Assembly (NCBI GenBank): GCA_013824715.1
Contig: PNOH01000018.1
Coordinates: 1-64,000, forward strand
Origin: Odoribacter sp.
GTDB lineage: Bacteria; Bacteroidota; Bacteroidia; Bacteroidales; Prolixibacteraceae
Length of the DNA: 64,000 nucleotides
Reading direction: 5' to 3'
Part shown: positions 35,521 to 44,497 of the stretch, piece after piece
Position numbering within the stretch: position 1 is the first letter of the stretch
How the letters are laid out: each line of letters begins with the position of its first letter
Position numbers and translations under genes: made by a program
The notes under the pieces: model-generated
Databases searched by the model: none
The model's input: the letters and a program-made list of their open reading frames with translations, nothing else
What the model was told of the DNA's origin: nothing

Positions 35521-36444
35521 TTACCCTTGTTTCAATTCGCCAAGCGCTTTCTCAACACGTCCAAGGTAATTGTCAATTTGCTCTATATTTTCAAATCCGA
35601 CGATCATCATATTTACGGTTCCCAAACCTAATACAAAGCGCAAAGTGTTATCTATTTTTTCACTCTCATTGCTCAATTCGCCATTCCCAATTACTTTCAT
35701 TCCTATCACACCTTTTCCCGAATCATGCAATTGCTGAATAACCTGAACAACTTCTTCAGGCTCCGGCTTGTCCATGGCAATTCCATACGGATTGATCCGA
35801 ACATGAATGACATCTACCCACGGACTTTTAACCGCAGCTTTCATGGCTTCCAGCGAATGAACAGAAACGCCATGCGCCCTGATAATTCCCTTTGATTTCA
35901 AATTATCCAGAATATCCATTTGCCTTTTCTGGGAATCTGTCCAATCTGCATCTACCATACAATGTATTTGGACCAAATCTATATAATCAGTATTCAATTC
36001 TTTCCGGAAACGGTCAACAACGATATTGGCATCTGGTCGTTCCTTATCAGGAATTCCTCCGCTCCTAACCCAGATTTTTGAAGTGATGGTAAGCTCCTCA
36101 CGGTTCATGTGAGGCAAAACCTCAGCCATCATCCAATGTGTTCCGTATGTGTCGGCACAATCGAAATTACGAAATCCTTTATCGTACGCATACCTTAACA
36201 ATGCCAGGCTTTTATCTTTTTCCTGTTTGGTGAGAAATGAACCACGGTTGGTAGCATGAACACCCGTTCCAACACCCAGCAAAGTAGTTTCAATCCCTGA
36301 ATTTCCAAGTTTGATTTTTTGTAATGGATTTAAAGAAGTACTTTGAATTAAACCTGCATAGAGTGGATTCGAAAATAAAACGTGTGCTGTTCCAAGCGAA
36401 AGAGCAGTAAGAAATTTCCTTCGGTTTAGATTTAGTTTTTCCAT
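35521..36444 (-). CDS. Aldo/keto reductase with Tat signal
   Basis: NAD(P)H-dependent carbonyl reductase-type TIM barrel. The N-terminus NLNRRKFLTALSLGTAHVLFS is a twin-arginine signal, so it is likely exported folded with its cofactor. The barrel carries KIKLGNSGIETTLLGVGTGVH, NFDCADTYGTHWMMAEVL (catalytic Asp/Tyr), ITSKIW (Lys) and YIDLVQIHCM (His), then KGVIGMKVIGNGEL. The catalytic tetrad thus appears complete. Length 307 aa is normal. The gene is flanked by related motifs (TGCGTTACAAAGGCAAAC at 35447, TGCGTTATAAACGCAAAA at 36533), as if it were a mobile cassette. Substrate unknown. Confidence 0.85.
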   Translation of the reverse strand: MEKLNLNRRKFLTALSLGTAHVLFSNPLYAGLIQSTSLNPLQKIKLGNSGIETTLLGVGTGVHATNRGSFLTKQEKDKSLALLRYAYDKGFRNFDCADTYGTHWMMAEVLPHMNREELTITSKIWVRSGGIPDKERPDANIVVDRFRKELNTDYIDLVQIHCMVDADWTDSQKRQMDILDNLKSKGIIRAHGVSVHSLEAMKAAVKSPWVDVIHVRINPYGIAMDKPEPEEVVQVIQQLHDSGKGVIGMKVIGNGELSNESEKIDNTLRFVLGLGTVNMMIVGFENIEQIDNYLGRVEKALGELKQG

Positions 36445-36585
36445 GACAATTAATTTGTATCCAAATAAATTAGTATAACTCCTGGCTATTGTATTTGTTC
36501 AAAATATGGAAGGTAGATTTGGGTGTTGGGTGCGTTATAAACGCAAAACAGATAAGCCCTTATTGCCGATTTGCACAAACGAGTA

Positions 36586-37017
36586 CTAGTGCAAGTCATT
36601 TAATTTATTGAGACGCTCTTTTGCACGATTTACAACATCGTTTCCAAAAGCATTCGGGTAATCAACTATAACTTGTTCAAAGGTCAACTTTTCAAGTCTC
36701 ATTTCAACAAGTATTTTATATCCCTGAGGATCAACATCCCTATTTACCGCTCTTTCTGCTGCACCAATAATTCCATATTTTCTCACCATTTGCCAAGTTC
36801 TACTGGCACGTGTCTTTTTACCATTCTTTTTCGACAGAACGTCTTCATAAGCATATAGAACTTTGTATAATTCTGTTTCCACATAAGTATTACTGGGATG
36901 TGATTTTGCACGCAATTCAATAGCTCGAAGACGAGCTTGGTTTGCAAGTTCAGTATATATATCCACGAACTTCATACATTCCTCAGGGGACTCCAGTCTT
37001 TTAATTATCTCATTCAT
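36586..37017 (-). CDS. Hypothetical protein
   Basis: Small, highly charged, probably alpha-helical cytoplasmic protein of about 143 aa from the internal Met (MNEIIKRLESPEECMKFV); the track start nine codons earlier would overlap the ORF6N pseudogene. It has no signal or membrane segment. Segments RTWQMVRKYGIIGAAERAVNRD and LTFEQVIVDYPNAF recall short proteins found beside accessory genes, but I do not know a function. It lies in the disrupted zone between the aldo/keto reductase and the comM remnant. Confidence 0.55.
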   Translation of the reverse strand: MNEIIKRLESPEECMKFVDIYTELANQARLRAIELRAKSHPSNTYVETELYKVLYAYEDVLSKKNGKKTRASRTWQMVRKYGIIGAAERAVNRDVDPQGYKILVEMRLEKLTFEQVIVDYPNAFGNDVVNRAKERLNKLNDLH

Positions 37018-37028
37018 TTTAATATTAT

Positions 37029-37387
37029 TTAAGGTTGATGACAATTAATGCTAATCTGCACTGCCCTTCCACTCTTTAAAACATTTGCCAAATGCAACAC
37101 ACCCCATGTTCAGTAAATACATAAGGCAGAGAACCGCCAAGATGCTGTTTGGAAGGTATCGCATTTTGCGATACCATGATTTCAGCTTCTTCGCTTGTTA
37201 ATCGGAACATAAAATGCACAGGAAACTTTTCTATAATTCTTTTTACCTGTTCCCACAAGCGGATAGCCTTGACATCAAAAAGCCCTGCTAAATCACTGTC
37301 AAGCATTACTTTCTGACCTCGGATCAAGTATATTTTATTCATTAATACCTCATCGGGGATGGCAATACTTTCTATTTGGTCGCTCAT
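37029..37387 (-). pseudogene. Frameshifted, truncated ORF6N-domain gene
   Basis: The N-terminal part is a normal ORF6N (phage-antirepressor-like) domain: VMLDSDLAGLFDVKAIRLWEQVKRIIEKFPVHFMFRLTSEEAE. At VFTEHGV the frame breaks: the track frame reads CCIWQMF and stops, while the next frame gives LHLANVLKSGRAVQISINCHQP, which is the expected family continuation, before a stop at 37029. A one-base change plus loss of the usual C-terminal half show that the gene is decayed. Confidence 0.75.
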
Positions 37388-37452
37388 GGTAATTTACTTT
37401 TAGTTGCATAACTTATTCTAATATTCAAGACTACAACCTTCAGGATTCCCCA

Positions 37453-37945
37453 TCACCCGCCCCAATTTTCCCTGTCCAAACTTCGGTACTGAATAGCTTC
37501 AGACAAGTGGTGGCTTTCAACCCGATCATTACCTTCCAGATCGGCAATGGTTCGCGAAACTTTTAAAATACGGTCGTAGGCACGGGCCGATAACCCGAGT
37601 TTTTCCATGGCATTCTTCAGCAAACTACTGCTGGCTTCATCTAAATCAACATGTTGACGGATCATTTTCGAAGACATCTGGGCATTGCAAAAAACTCCAT
37701 CACTCTTAGCAAACCGGTGCGACTGAATTTCCCGGGCCTTAATTACCCGTTCGCGAATGTCTGTGCTTGGTTCGGTAGCGACTTGTTCCGACAATTTTTT
37801 GAAGGGCACGGGCACAACTTCCAAATGGATATCTATACGGTCGAGCAACGGACCTGAAATTTTATTGAGGTACTTGGCGACCACACCGGGCCCGCAAACA
37901 CATTCCTTGGTCGGGTGGTTGTAATAGCCGCACGGACATAGTTTC
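37453..37945 (-). pseudogene. comM: comM (Mg-chelatase-like ATPase), 3' part only
   Basis: ComM/YifB is an AAA+ helicase for branch migration in natural transformation. Only about 160 C-terminal residues remain, from CPCGYYNHPTKECVCGPGVVAKYLNKISGPLLDRIDIHLEVVPV (end of AAA domain) through the Mg_chelatase_C domain (SARAYDRILKVSRTIADLEG). Residues upstream of CPCG (MVSLLLIGYCRWATKL) no longer match the expected AMNP, so homology ends at about 37939-37950. The missing 5' two-thirds is not elsewhere in the window. I read this as the left junction of the mobile element that fills the rest of the sequence. Confidence 0.8.
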
Positions 37946-37946
37946 G

Positions 37947-38375
37947 TTGCCCATCTGCAATATCCAATTAAAAGCAAAGAAACCAATAAACAAAGCCTAT
38001 CCCAAAGAACTCATAACCTACGGAGACCACCTTCGAACCAAACGTCTTGATTTAAACTTAAGCCAACCCCAAGTTGCTAAAATAATCAATGTCACAACCG
38101 ATTCAATTACTAACTGGGAATTAAATAGATCAGAACCAAGCATATCTCAAGTTCCCAAAATCATTTCATTTCTTGGATATACACCAGAAATGAATGAACT
38201 CCCTATAAAGAAATACAGAATTGAAAAAGGAATATCTCAGAAAGAATTAGCCAAAATCTTAGAAATTGACCCGACAACCTTATCGAGAATTGAGAGAGCA
38301 GAAGGAAGTAGAATTAGTAATAAAATAAAAGTGAGATTAAATGAATTATTAGAATCCACCTATCGGCCTTGTTGA
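37947..38375 (+). CDS. Tandem HTH (XRE) regulator at the junction
   Basis: Two helix-turn-helix domains in one short protein: LRTKRLDLNLSQPQVAKIINVTTDSITNWELNRSEPS and KYRIEKGISQKELAKILEIDPTTLSRIERAEG. The reading frame starts at a TTG only 10 bases or so from the comM break, and no ATG precedes the conserved KAYPKELITYGDHLR segment, so the true 5' end may have been lost at the junction or a non-ATG start is used. The antisense comM ORF in the track overlaps its first codons. It may regulate the element, or be a stranded remnant. Confidence 0.65.
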   Translation: MPICNIQLKAKKPINKAYPKELITYGDHLRTKRLDLNLSQPQVAKIINVTTDSITNWELNRSEPSISQVPKIISFLGYTPEMNELPIKKYRIEKGISQKELAKILEIDPTTLSRIERAEGSRISNKIKVRLNELLESTYRPC

Positions 38376-38599
38376 ACCTCTTTGTTTACTATTCAACTCA
38401 TAATATTCAAGTTTTTACTTAATTTTGAACATGATTAAAGATATTTCGAAAATTCAATATAAATTACTGATATTTAATCACTATAATATTTTAATTAAAA
38501 AGTCAAAAAAGAGAAAGCACTATAAATTCTCCGCTATTCCATAGTTGTGCACAAGTATAAAATCTCACAGAATCAGCATTGACACTAAAAAATATAAAA

Positions 38600-40276
38600 A
38601 TGAAATTACCTGAACCATTATCACAAACTTATTCGACATTATTGAGTGAAATTGAAAATGGACAAGTCAAAATCCCTCAATTTCAAAGAGATTTTGTTTG
38701 GGACTTACCAAAGTCGGCAAATTTGCTAGATAGTATTTTCAAGGGTTACCCCATAGGTACATTTATTTTTTGGCGAACAAATGAGAGATTACGCTCAATT
38801 CGAGACATTGGTAATTTTAAAATCCCTGAGCCGAAAGATGGAGTTTATGTAAACTTTGTACTTGATGGTCAACAAAGAATTACAAGTCTTTTTGCTGCAT
38901 TAAAAGGACTAAAAATTCATAGAGAAAGTGGTAAGGAAGATGATTATTCAGAAATATACATTGACCTAAATGCAAATGAAGATGAACAAATCGTAATTAT
39001 TGACATCACCGATAAACCCGAAGAAGCATTAATAAAAGTTACTGATTTACTCAATGGTACTATAAAAAAGCTTGCAAAATATGACGAAAAATATCATGAA
39101 AAATTAGACCAATATAAAAACACAATACAATCGTATAATTTTTCAATAGTACTTTTAAAAGATGCATCCATTGATATTGCGACCGAAGTATTTACAAGGA
39201 TAAATGTTGGAGGCAAGCCATTAACTCTCTTTGAGATTATGGTGGCAAAAACATATGATTTAAATAAGAGTTTTGACTTATCTGAAAAATACAAGCAGCT
39301 CTTAAGAGATTTGTTACCGCATAATTACGAGACGATTTCAGATGCAACGGTTTTGCAAACCGTCTCAATTATCTTAGAGAAGGATTGCACAAGAAAACAA
39401 ATATTGAAATTAGATAAAAATAGATTTATTGATGAATGGGAAAACACAACGAGTGCAATAAAAAGTGCAATAGAGTTTTTTAAATTTACTTATCGCATAC
39501 CGGTTTCTCAATTACTCCCTTATAATGCCTTAATTATTCCATTTGCTTACTTCTTCTATCATCACAAAGACAATCCAACTGGGGATAAAAACTTATTTCT
39601 ACAGGATTTCTTCTGGCGTTGTTCCTTGTCAGGTCGCTATTCGTCAAGTGTTGAGAGTAAATTGGCCCAAGACATAAAAAAAATTGATAATATTTTATCT
39701 GGTCAATTACCAACTTATGAATGGGCAGTGAGTATAGATGCAGAATTTATCAAAAATAATGGGTGGTTTAGTGCTGGGAGAAGCTTTATAAAAGCAATCT
39801 TATGTATTTATGCTTATCAGCAACCTAAATCATTTAGTACAAACGCTTTAGTAAATATTAGTAATTATTGGCTAAAACAAGCAAATAGTAAAAATTATCA
39901 TCATTTTTTCCCTAAAGCATTTTTAAATAAACAAGGTGAGGATTGGTTTCATATAAATCATATTCTCAATATCACAATAGTTGATGATTTTCTTAATAAA
40001 AGAGAAATTGGTGCAAAACCTCCATCCCGTTATATGACAGATTTTAATGGCAAGAATTCGTCATTAAGAGAAACAATGAAATCACATTTAATAAATGATC
40101 TAGATAGTTTTGGGATTTGGAACGACGATTACGACAAATTCTTCGATGCAAGGGCTTTCGCTGTAAGCGATGAAATAAATAAAAGGATTATTCCTTCAAA
40201 CATTGACAAGCAACAACCAGGCGTTTTAGCTGACGAATTTGAAGAATTAGATAATGTTGAAGATACTGATGAATAA
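38600..40276 (+). CDS. DUF262/GmrSD-like nuclease
   Basis: Likely antiphage type IV restriction-like protein. The N-terminal DUF262 domain (ParB-like nucleotide-using) shows KIPQFQRDFVWDLPKSANLLDSIFKGYPIGTFIFW and FVLDGQQRITSLFAALKG, including the DGQQR motif. The C-terminal DUF1524-type HNH region has HHFFPKAFLNK...INHILNITIVDDFLNKREIGAKPPSRYM. GmrSD enzymes cut modified phage DNA using NTP hydrolysis; the actual target here is unknown. I use the first ATG, seven codons after the track's TTG. The gene stands 225 bases ahead of the Dam operon and is very AT-rich, unlike the host genes. Confidence 0.82.
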   Translation: MKLPEPLSQTYSTLLSEIENGQVKIPQFQRDFVWDLPKSANLLDSIFKGYPIGTFIFWRTNERLRSIRDIGNFKIPEPKDGVYVNFVLDGQQRITSLFAALKGLKIHRESGKEDDYSEIYIDLNANEDEQIVIIDITDKPEEALIKVTDLLNGTIKKLAKYDEKYHEKLDQYKNTIQSYNFSIVLLKDASIDIATEVFTRINVGGKPLTLFEIMVAKTYDLNKSFDLSEKYKQLLRDLLPHNYETISDATVLQTVSIILEKDCTRKQILKLDKNRFIDEWENTTSAIKSAIEFFKFTYRIPVSQLLPYNALIIPFAYFFYHHKDNPTGDKNLFLQDFFWRCSLSGRYSSSVESKLAQDIKKIDNILSGQLPTYEWAVSIDAEFIKNNGWFSAGRSFIKAILCIYAYQQPKSFSTNALVNISNYWLKQANSKNYHHFFPKAFLNKQGEDWFHINHILNITIVDDFLNKREIGAKPPSRYMTDFNGKNSSLRETMKSHLINDLDSFGIWNDDYDKFFDARAFAVSDEINKRIIPSNIDKQQPGVLADEFEELDNVEDTDE

Positions 40277-40283
40277 ATGAATA

Positions 40284-40345
40284 CCCGTGCACAACAGCAA
40301 AATACCCGCAAGTCGGGGTTCGGTGCTTCGTTGACAGGAAAATTC
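40284..40345. other. Cassette-end-like sequence after the DUF262 gene
   Basis: CCGTGCACAACAGCAAAATA is followed by a ACCCGCAAGTCGGGGT hairpin and TTCGGTGCTTCGTTGAC. A matching GTTGTGCACAA lies before the gene at 38544-38554. This arrangement resembles the ends of gene cassettes seen in environmental Bacteroidota. The rest of the 225-base gap is AT-rich with nothing recognised. Confidence 0.35.
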
Positions 40346-40501
40346 AGAGTCGCATCTTGCTAAAAATATTAATAATATATTTGAAATTCCCCAAAAAAGC
40401 ACTTATTCTTTTACAAGTTATTTATACATTGTAACATTTAAAATAAAGCAAGGGCAATACAGATTTATTTAAAGAAATATTAGTTTAATGATTATATTTT
40501 T

Positions 40502-41419
40502 ATGATAGATAATTCAAGAGCAACACCAATAATAAAATGGGCAGGTGGTAAAACAAAAGTATTAAAACAACTAATAACAAAATTTCCTTTTGAGTTACAC
40601 TATGGTAAAATAAGGAACTATTATGAACCTTTTTTTGGTGGTGGTGCTGTTTTTTTTAATATAATTCAAAATTACAATATTCAAAATTGTGTATTGTCAG
40701 ATGTAAATGAAGAATTAATGTTGTTTTATAATGTTGTTAAAAAGGATCCAAACAAACTTTTGTCTTTCGTTGAAAAATATCAATCAAATTATGATCGTTT
40801 AACAGATTCCGACAAAGAGAAGTTTTACTACGAAATAAGAAATACCTATAACATTGAACGTTTTAATATTGATTTCAATGATTATTCTTACTTGTTCGTC
40901 CCTCGAGCAGCACAAATGCTGTTCTTAAATAAAACTTGTTACAATGGTTTGTTCCGTCAAAATTTAAGAGGTGAATTCAATGTACCATTTGGGAAAAACT
41001 ATAAAACTAATATCGTAGATAAAAATAATCTTTATAAAGTTAGTAAAACATTAGAAAATGTGTCGCTTTTATGTACAGACTTTCAAGAAATATGTGAAAA
41101 AATTGAAGATCGGGATTCATTTGTCTATTTAGATCCACCTTACAGACCAATTAATAAAAGTGCACGATTTACAAATTATCATATGTCTAATTTTATTGAT
41201 AATGACCAATTTAGACTAGCAGAAATCTTTAAAAAATTAAATGAAAAAAATGTCAAACTCATGTTAAATAACTCTTGTTCAAATACATATGATGATTCTG
41301 GAGTGATAGAAAATTTTTATAAAGATTTTCAAATTTCCTATATAAACACTTCAAGTACAATGTCTAGCATAAGCTCTAAGAGAAAGAAAATAAATGAATT
41401 AATAATTACAAATTATTAA
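40502..41419 (+). CDS. Dam-family DNA adenine N6-methyltransferase
   Basis: D12-class (DpnM/Dam-like) methyltransferase. Motif order is typical: PIIKWAGGKTKVLKQL (motif X), YYEPFFGGGAVFFNII (SAM motif I), RAAQMLFLNKTCYNGLFRQNLRGEFNVPFGKNY, and the catalytic FVYLDPPYRPI (DPPY, motif IV). Dam relatives usually methylate GATC, but the target-recognition part cannot be read for specificity here. Its stop lies one base from the next start, so it heads a four-gene operon. Placement beside a phosphoesterase and an ATPase suggests that it marks self DNA for a linked restriction or defence activity. Very AT-rich. Confidence 0.88.
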   Translation: MIDNSRATPIIKWAGGKTKVLKQLITKFPFELHYGKIRNYYEPFFGGGAVFFNIIQNYNIQNCVLSDVNEELMLFYNVVKKDPNKLLSFVEKYQSNYDRLTDSDKEKFYYEIRNTYNIERFNIDFNDYSYLFVPRAAQMLFLNKTCYNGLFRQNLRGEFNVPFGKNYKTNIVDKNNLYKVSKTLENVSLLCTDFQEICEKIEDRDSFVYLDPPYRPINKSARFTNYHMSNFIDNDQFRLAEIFKKLNEKNVKLMLNNSCSNTYDDSGVIENFYKDFQISYINTSSTMSSISSKRKKINELIITNY

Positions 41420-41420
41420 T

Positions 41421-42614
41421 ATGCCTGAAAAAAAGTCTATTTCAATAGCGATAATTAGCGATCTACATTGCCAAAAATATGAGAATGGTAATATCAGAAC
41501 AAAGTTGCATACAAAATTGTATGACAAGCCAATCAATAAACATCCAGTTCAATCATTTAAATCTATAATAAATTCAGAGGGTAAAAAAGTTGATTACTTT
41601 TTTGTTTTAGGCGATGTAACCAATCAAGCTAATGAAGAAGGATTTATATTTGGAATTAAGCTAATTAAAGAATTATTTGATTCACTTCATGCGGAAAAAT
41701 TACTTTATGCAGTAGGTAATCATGATTTGTTATTCGGGAAAAAGGAAAAACGTGAACCTTTCCATATGCTACAAAATACCGATGACTATCCTTTTCATTT
41801 CAAAGAAGATAACACAACGGAATTCGAAAATAAGTTTTGGGCTAATGGATTCTGTATAATTGAAGATAATAATACCATAATACTTATTATTAATTCAGGA
41901 GGTGAGTTAAATGAAAAAAAAATATCAAATATTGATGATGCCTTTTTAAATAAAATTGAAAAGGAATTAGAAGGATATAAAAAAAGTAAAAAAATAAAAA
42001 TTGCAATCTCACATTATCATCCAATACAACATTCTGATATGGATGACTTTTATACGTCATTAGATATGATCGAAAGGGCTGACAGATTAATGGACATATT
42101 GGAAAAGTCAGCTTTTGATCTATATATACATGGCCACAAGCATATTGCGAGATTAAATTATTCTAACTCAATACCTATTTTTTGCGCTGGAAGTTTTTCA
42201 TCACTTGAAAATACTGAAAAATTCAGTATACCTAACACTGCTCATTTTTTACAAATATTTGAAAAAGAGGGTCTTGAAAAATCAAAGGGAATAATTGAGA
42301 CTTGGAATTACAATTTAATAGATGGTTGGCGAAAAAGTAAAGACCCGGATAGTTTTTTCCCAACTCATACTGGGTTTGGTGCTGATACAGAGATAAATGA
42401 GTTGGCAAGTCAAGTATATTTTCACTTTAAATATGAAATTGACAATTATCTAGAAGTAAAATATAATGCCATAATAGAAAAAATACCTGATGTACAATTT
42501 TTATATCCTGCACAGCAAAAACGTTTTGAAGAAATTTTATTTGAAATGTATTCATTAGCATATTCTCAAATCAATTATTCTGGCTACAAGTCATTAAAAA
42601 AACAGATAAGATGA
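41421..42614 (+). CDS. Calcineurin-like metallophosphoesterase
   Basis: Di-metal phosphoesterase with all five canonical motifs: ISDLHCQK (Asp, His), FFVLGDVTNQ (GD), YAVGNHDLLFG (GNHD), ISHYHP (His) and YIHGHKHIAR (GHxH). The first 270 residues form the catalytic domain; the last 120 (after AHFLQIFEKEG) are a family-specific helical tail ending in a basic stretch. Enzymes of this fold include SbcD/Mre11 nucleases and cyclic-nucleotide phosphodiesterases; either would fit a defence operon. It is flanked by one base on the left and overlaps the ATPase gene by four bases on the right, so its function is tied to both. Confidence 0.85.
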   Translation: MPEKKSISIAIISDLHCQKYENGNIRTKLHTKLYDKPINKHPVQSFKSIINSEGKKVDYFFVLGDVTNQANEEGFIFGIKLIKELFDSLHAEKLLYAVGNHDLLFGKKEKREPFHMLQNTDDYPFHFKEDNTTEFENKFWANGFCIIEDNNTIILIINSGGELNEKKISNIDDAFLNKIEKELEGYKKSKKIKIAISHYHPIQHSDMDDFYTSLDMIERADRLMDILEKSAFDLYIHGHKHIARLNYSNSIPIFCAGSFSSLENTEKFSIPNTAHFLQIFEKEGLEKSKGIIETWNYNLIDGWRKSKDPDSFFPTHTGFGADTEINELASQVYFHFKYEIDNYLEVKYNAIIEKIPDVQFLYPAQQKRFEEILFEMYSLAYSQINYSGYKSLKKQIR

Positions 42615-44497
42615 AAAATGATATTATGCAACCAAAAACATTCAATGCCAGATACATGTCGTTTGAGGAAGTCGCAAGCTCATTTATTAAACCTGAAGGT
42701 TTTGATGAAATCTGCCGTAATGATCATACGATTCTAACTGGTTCTAGAGGTTGTGGTAAAACAACGTTATTAAAGATGTTACATCCCAAAGCATTATATA
42801 ATTGGAAAGGTATTGATGCAGAGGATGTAAAAAATCGCATACCTTTTATTGGAATATATATTCCTTCTGATGCTCAGTGGAGTTATCAAATTAAAGTGAT
42901 TAAAAAACAGCTAACTAAAAATTCCGTATTTGGTGATAACTTATTTAGTGGCGTAGTAAATGCAAATGTTTTAGTTGCAATATGCAGTACTTTCAGTGCT
43001 TTGATAGAAATGTTAAAACTAGATCAAAATTTTGAAGTTGACCTATCAATTGAACTGATTGAAAATTGGAATATCCCAAAACCCGTTTCACCAAACTTAG
43101 CTTCAATTACATTAAAGTTAACTACAATGGTAAATAACTTTAATATTTTTGTTCGGAAAAAAAAATATGAAGTTGATTTACCAGATATTTGTTATAGTGA
43201 TTTTATTAATCTAGTTTCAATCGGTATTATGATTTTTGAAAATCAAGCAAATAAATTAAAACTTGATTTTTTTAAAAAGGATTATAAATGGGCATTGTGT
43301 TTTGATGAACTTGAAATTGCTCCAGAATGGCTAAAACATAAACTAATAAACTCAGACTTACGGAGTAGAGATCAAAAAATCTTATTTAAATTGACATCTA
43401 CACCTGGATTAGATGAATTGAGAAATAAATCGGATATTACGCGTCCAAGTAAATATGAAGACTTTAATGTACATAAGTTATGGGTGCACGATAAAAAATC
43501 TCAAAATGATTGGCATATATTCTGTGCTAAGTATGTAAAAAGCCACCTAAGTAAATCCTCTAAAGCCATTAAAGATTTAAAAAGTATTTTTGGTATACAT
43601 AGCTTCGATGATGCACTTAAACAATCTGAAAATGTTTTTGCAACATGTAAAACCAAAAATGACACACAATTTTATGAAGATGGTCTTGTATGGAAAGCAA
43701 TGAAACTACTAGCAGAATTTGATAAAAGCTTTTACCGATTTCTTTTAAGGAAACAGATGGATCCAAGTAATCCCATACCTATTAATCGAAATCAATTAAA
43801 TAGTGTACATCGAAAAATCAAACAGATTGTTTATTACAGATATTATTTTACAGAACAGTCACTTCAAGATAATAGTATTAAATTGAGAAGTAGAAATGTA
43901 AATCTATTTAATCATGGACTTGATTTTATTTTTGATATTGCTGATGGCAATCCTAGAGCGTTCGTAATATTGATTAATTCATTTGAAAAAGTTATTGACT
44001 CGAATCAAGAGTTGCCAATTAAAATAAGCATACAAGCTAGAATAATTGATAAATTTACAAGTGATTTCTTTTATCCAAGAATAGAAAATTACCCGAGAAA
44101 TATAATCAATTATAAATCCAAAATTTTCACTTTAATTGAAATAGTTAATTGTATTGGCAATTATTTTTTTCAAAGATTAGTTTTAGAAAGTTTCAGTGCT
44201 GACCCTGTAATATTTTTCTATATGGATAATAATTGTCCTATAGAGTTTAAAGCATTTATTGATATTGCACTTGAGTCTGGTGCAATATTAAACGTTGAAG
44301 ATGAAATTGCTATAAAGGGGGTACGGAAAAATACGAGTGTATATAGGTTATCTTATGCATTATACCCAATTTACAAGTTACCACAAAGAGATTATAAAAT
44401 TATTGGTCTAAGTAATATTATTGCACCTCTTATTGATAAAAACAGAAAGAATATCGACAACAATCAAATAGAAATAGATTTCCACCATGGTAATTAA
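42611..44497 (+). CDS. ORC/Cdc6-like P-loop ATPase
   Basis: Large STAND/AAA-type NTPase. The N-terminus FNARYMSFEEVASSFIKPEGFDEIC leads into Walker A HTILTGSRGCGKTTLLKML (about residues 42-58). Walker B is WALCFDELEIAPEWL near 235, followed by LRSRDQKILFKLTSTPG, where a sensor motif is expected. The rest, about 350 residues, is helical with possible winged-helix content (GNPRAFVILINSF near 445) and no recognisable effector. I place it in the ORC-CDC6-like group seen in other accessory islands. Overlaps of 4 and 11 bases with its neighbours imply one functional complex with the phosphoesterase and the GYESR protein. Confidence 0.75.
   Translation: MKNDIMQPKTFNARYMSFEEVASSFIKPEGFDEICRNDHTILTGSRGCGKTTLLKMLHPKALYNWKGIDAEDVKNRIPFIGIYIPSDAQWSYQIKVIKKQLTKNSVFGDNLFSGVVNANVLVAICSTFSALIEMLKLDQNFEVDLSIELIENWNIPKPVSPNLASITLKLTTMVNNFNIFVRKKKYEVDLPDICYSDFINLVSIGIMIFENQANKLKLDFFKKDYKWALCFDELEIAPEWLKHKLINSDLRSRDQKILFKLTSTPGLDELRNKSDITRPSKYEDFNVHKLWVHDKKSQNDWHIFCAKYVKSHLSKSSKAIKDLKSIFGIHSFDDALKQSENVFATCKTKNDTQFYEDGLVWKAMKLLAEFDKSFYRFLLRKQMDPSNPIPINRNQLNSVHRKIKQIVYYRYYFTEQSLQDNSIKLRSRNVNLFNHGLDFIFDIADGNPRAFVILINSFEKVIDSNQELPIKISIQARIIDKFTSDFFYPRIENYPRNIINYKSKIFTLIEIVNCIGNYFFQRLVLESFSADPVIFFYMDNNCPIEFKAFIDIALESGAILNVEDEIAIKGVRKNTSVYRLSYALYPIYKLPQRDYKIIGLSNIIAPLIDKNRKNIDNNQIEIDFHHGN

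Noticed and set aside
36586-38375. Prophage
   Set aside because: ORF6N and HTH genes hint at phage, but no capsid, terminase, tail or lysis gene is found.
40502-41419. Simple type II restriction-modification pair (Dam plus a neighbouring endonuclease)
   Set aside because: No type II nuclease adjoins it; overlapping genes instead link it to a phosphoesterase, an ATPase and an uncharacterised protein, and the DUF262 gene is separated by 225 bases.
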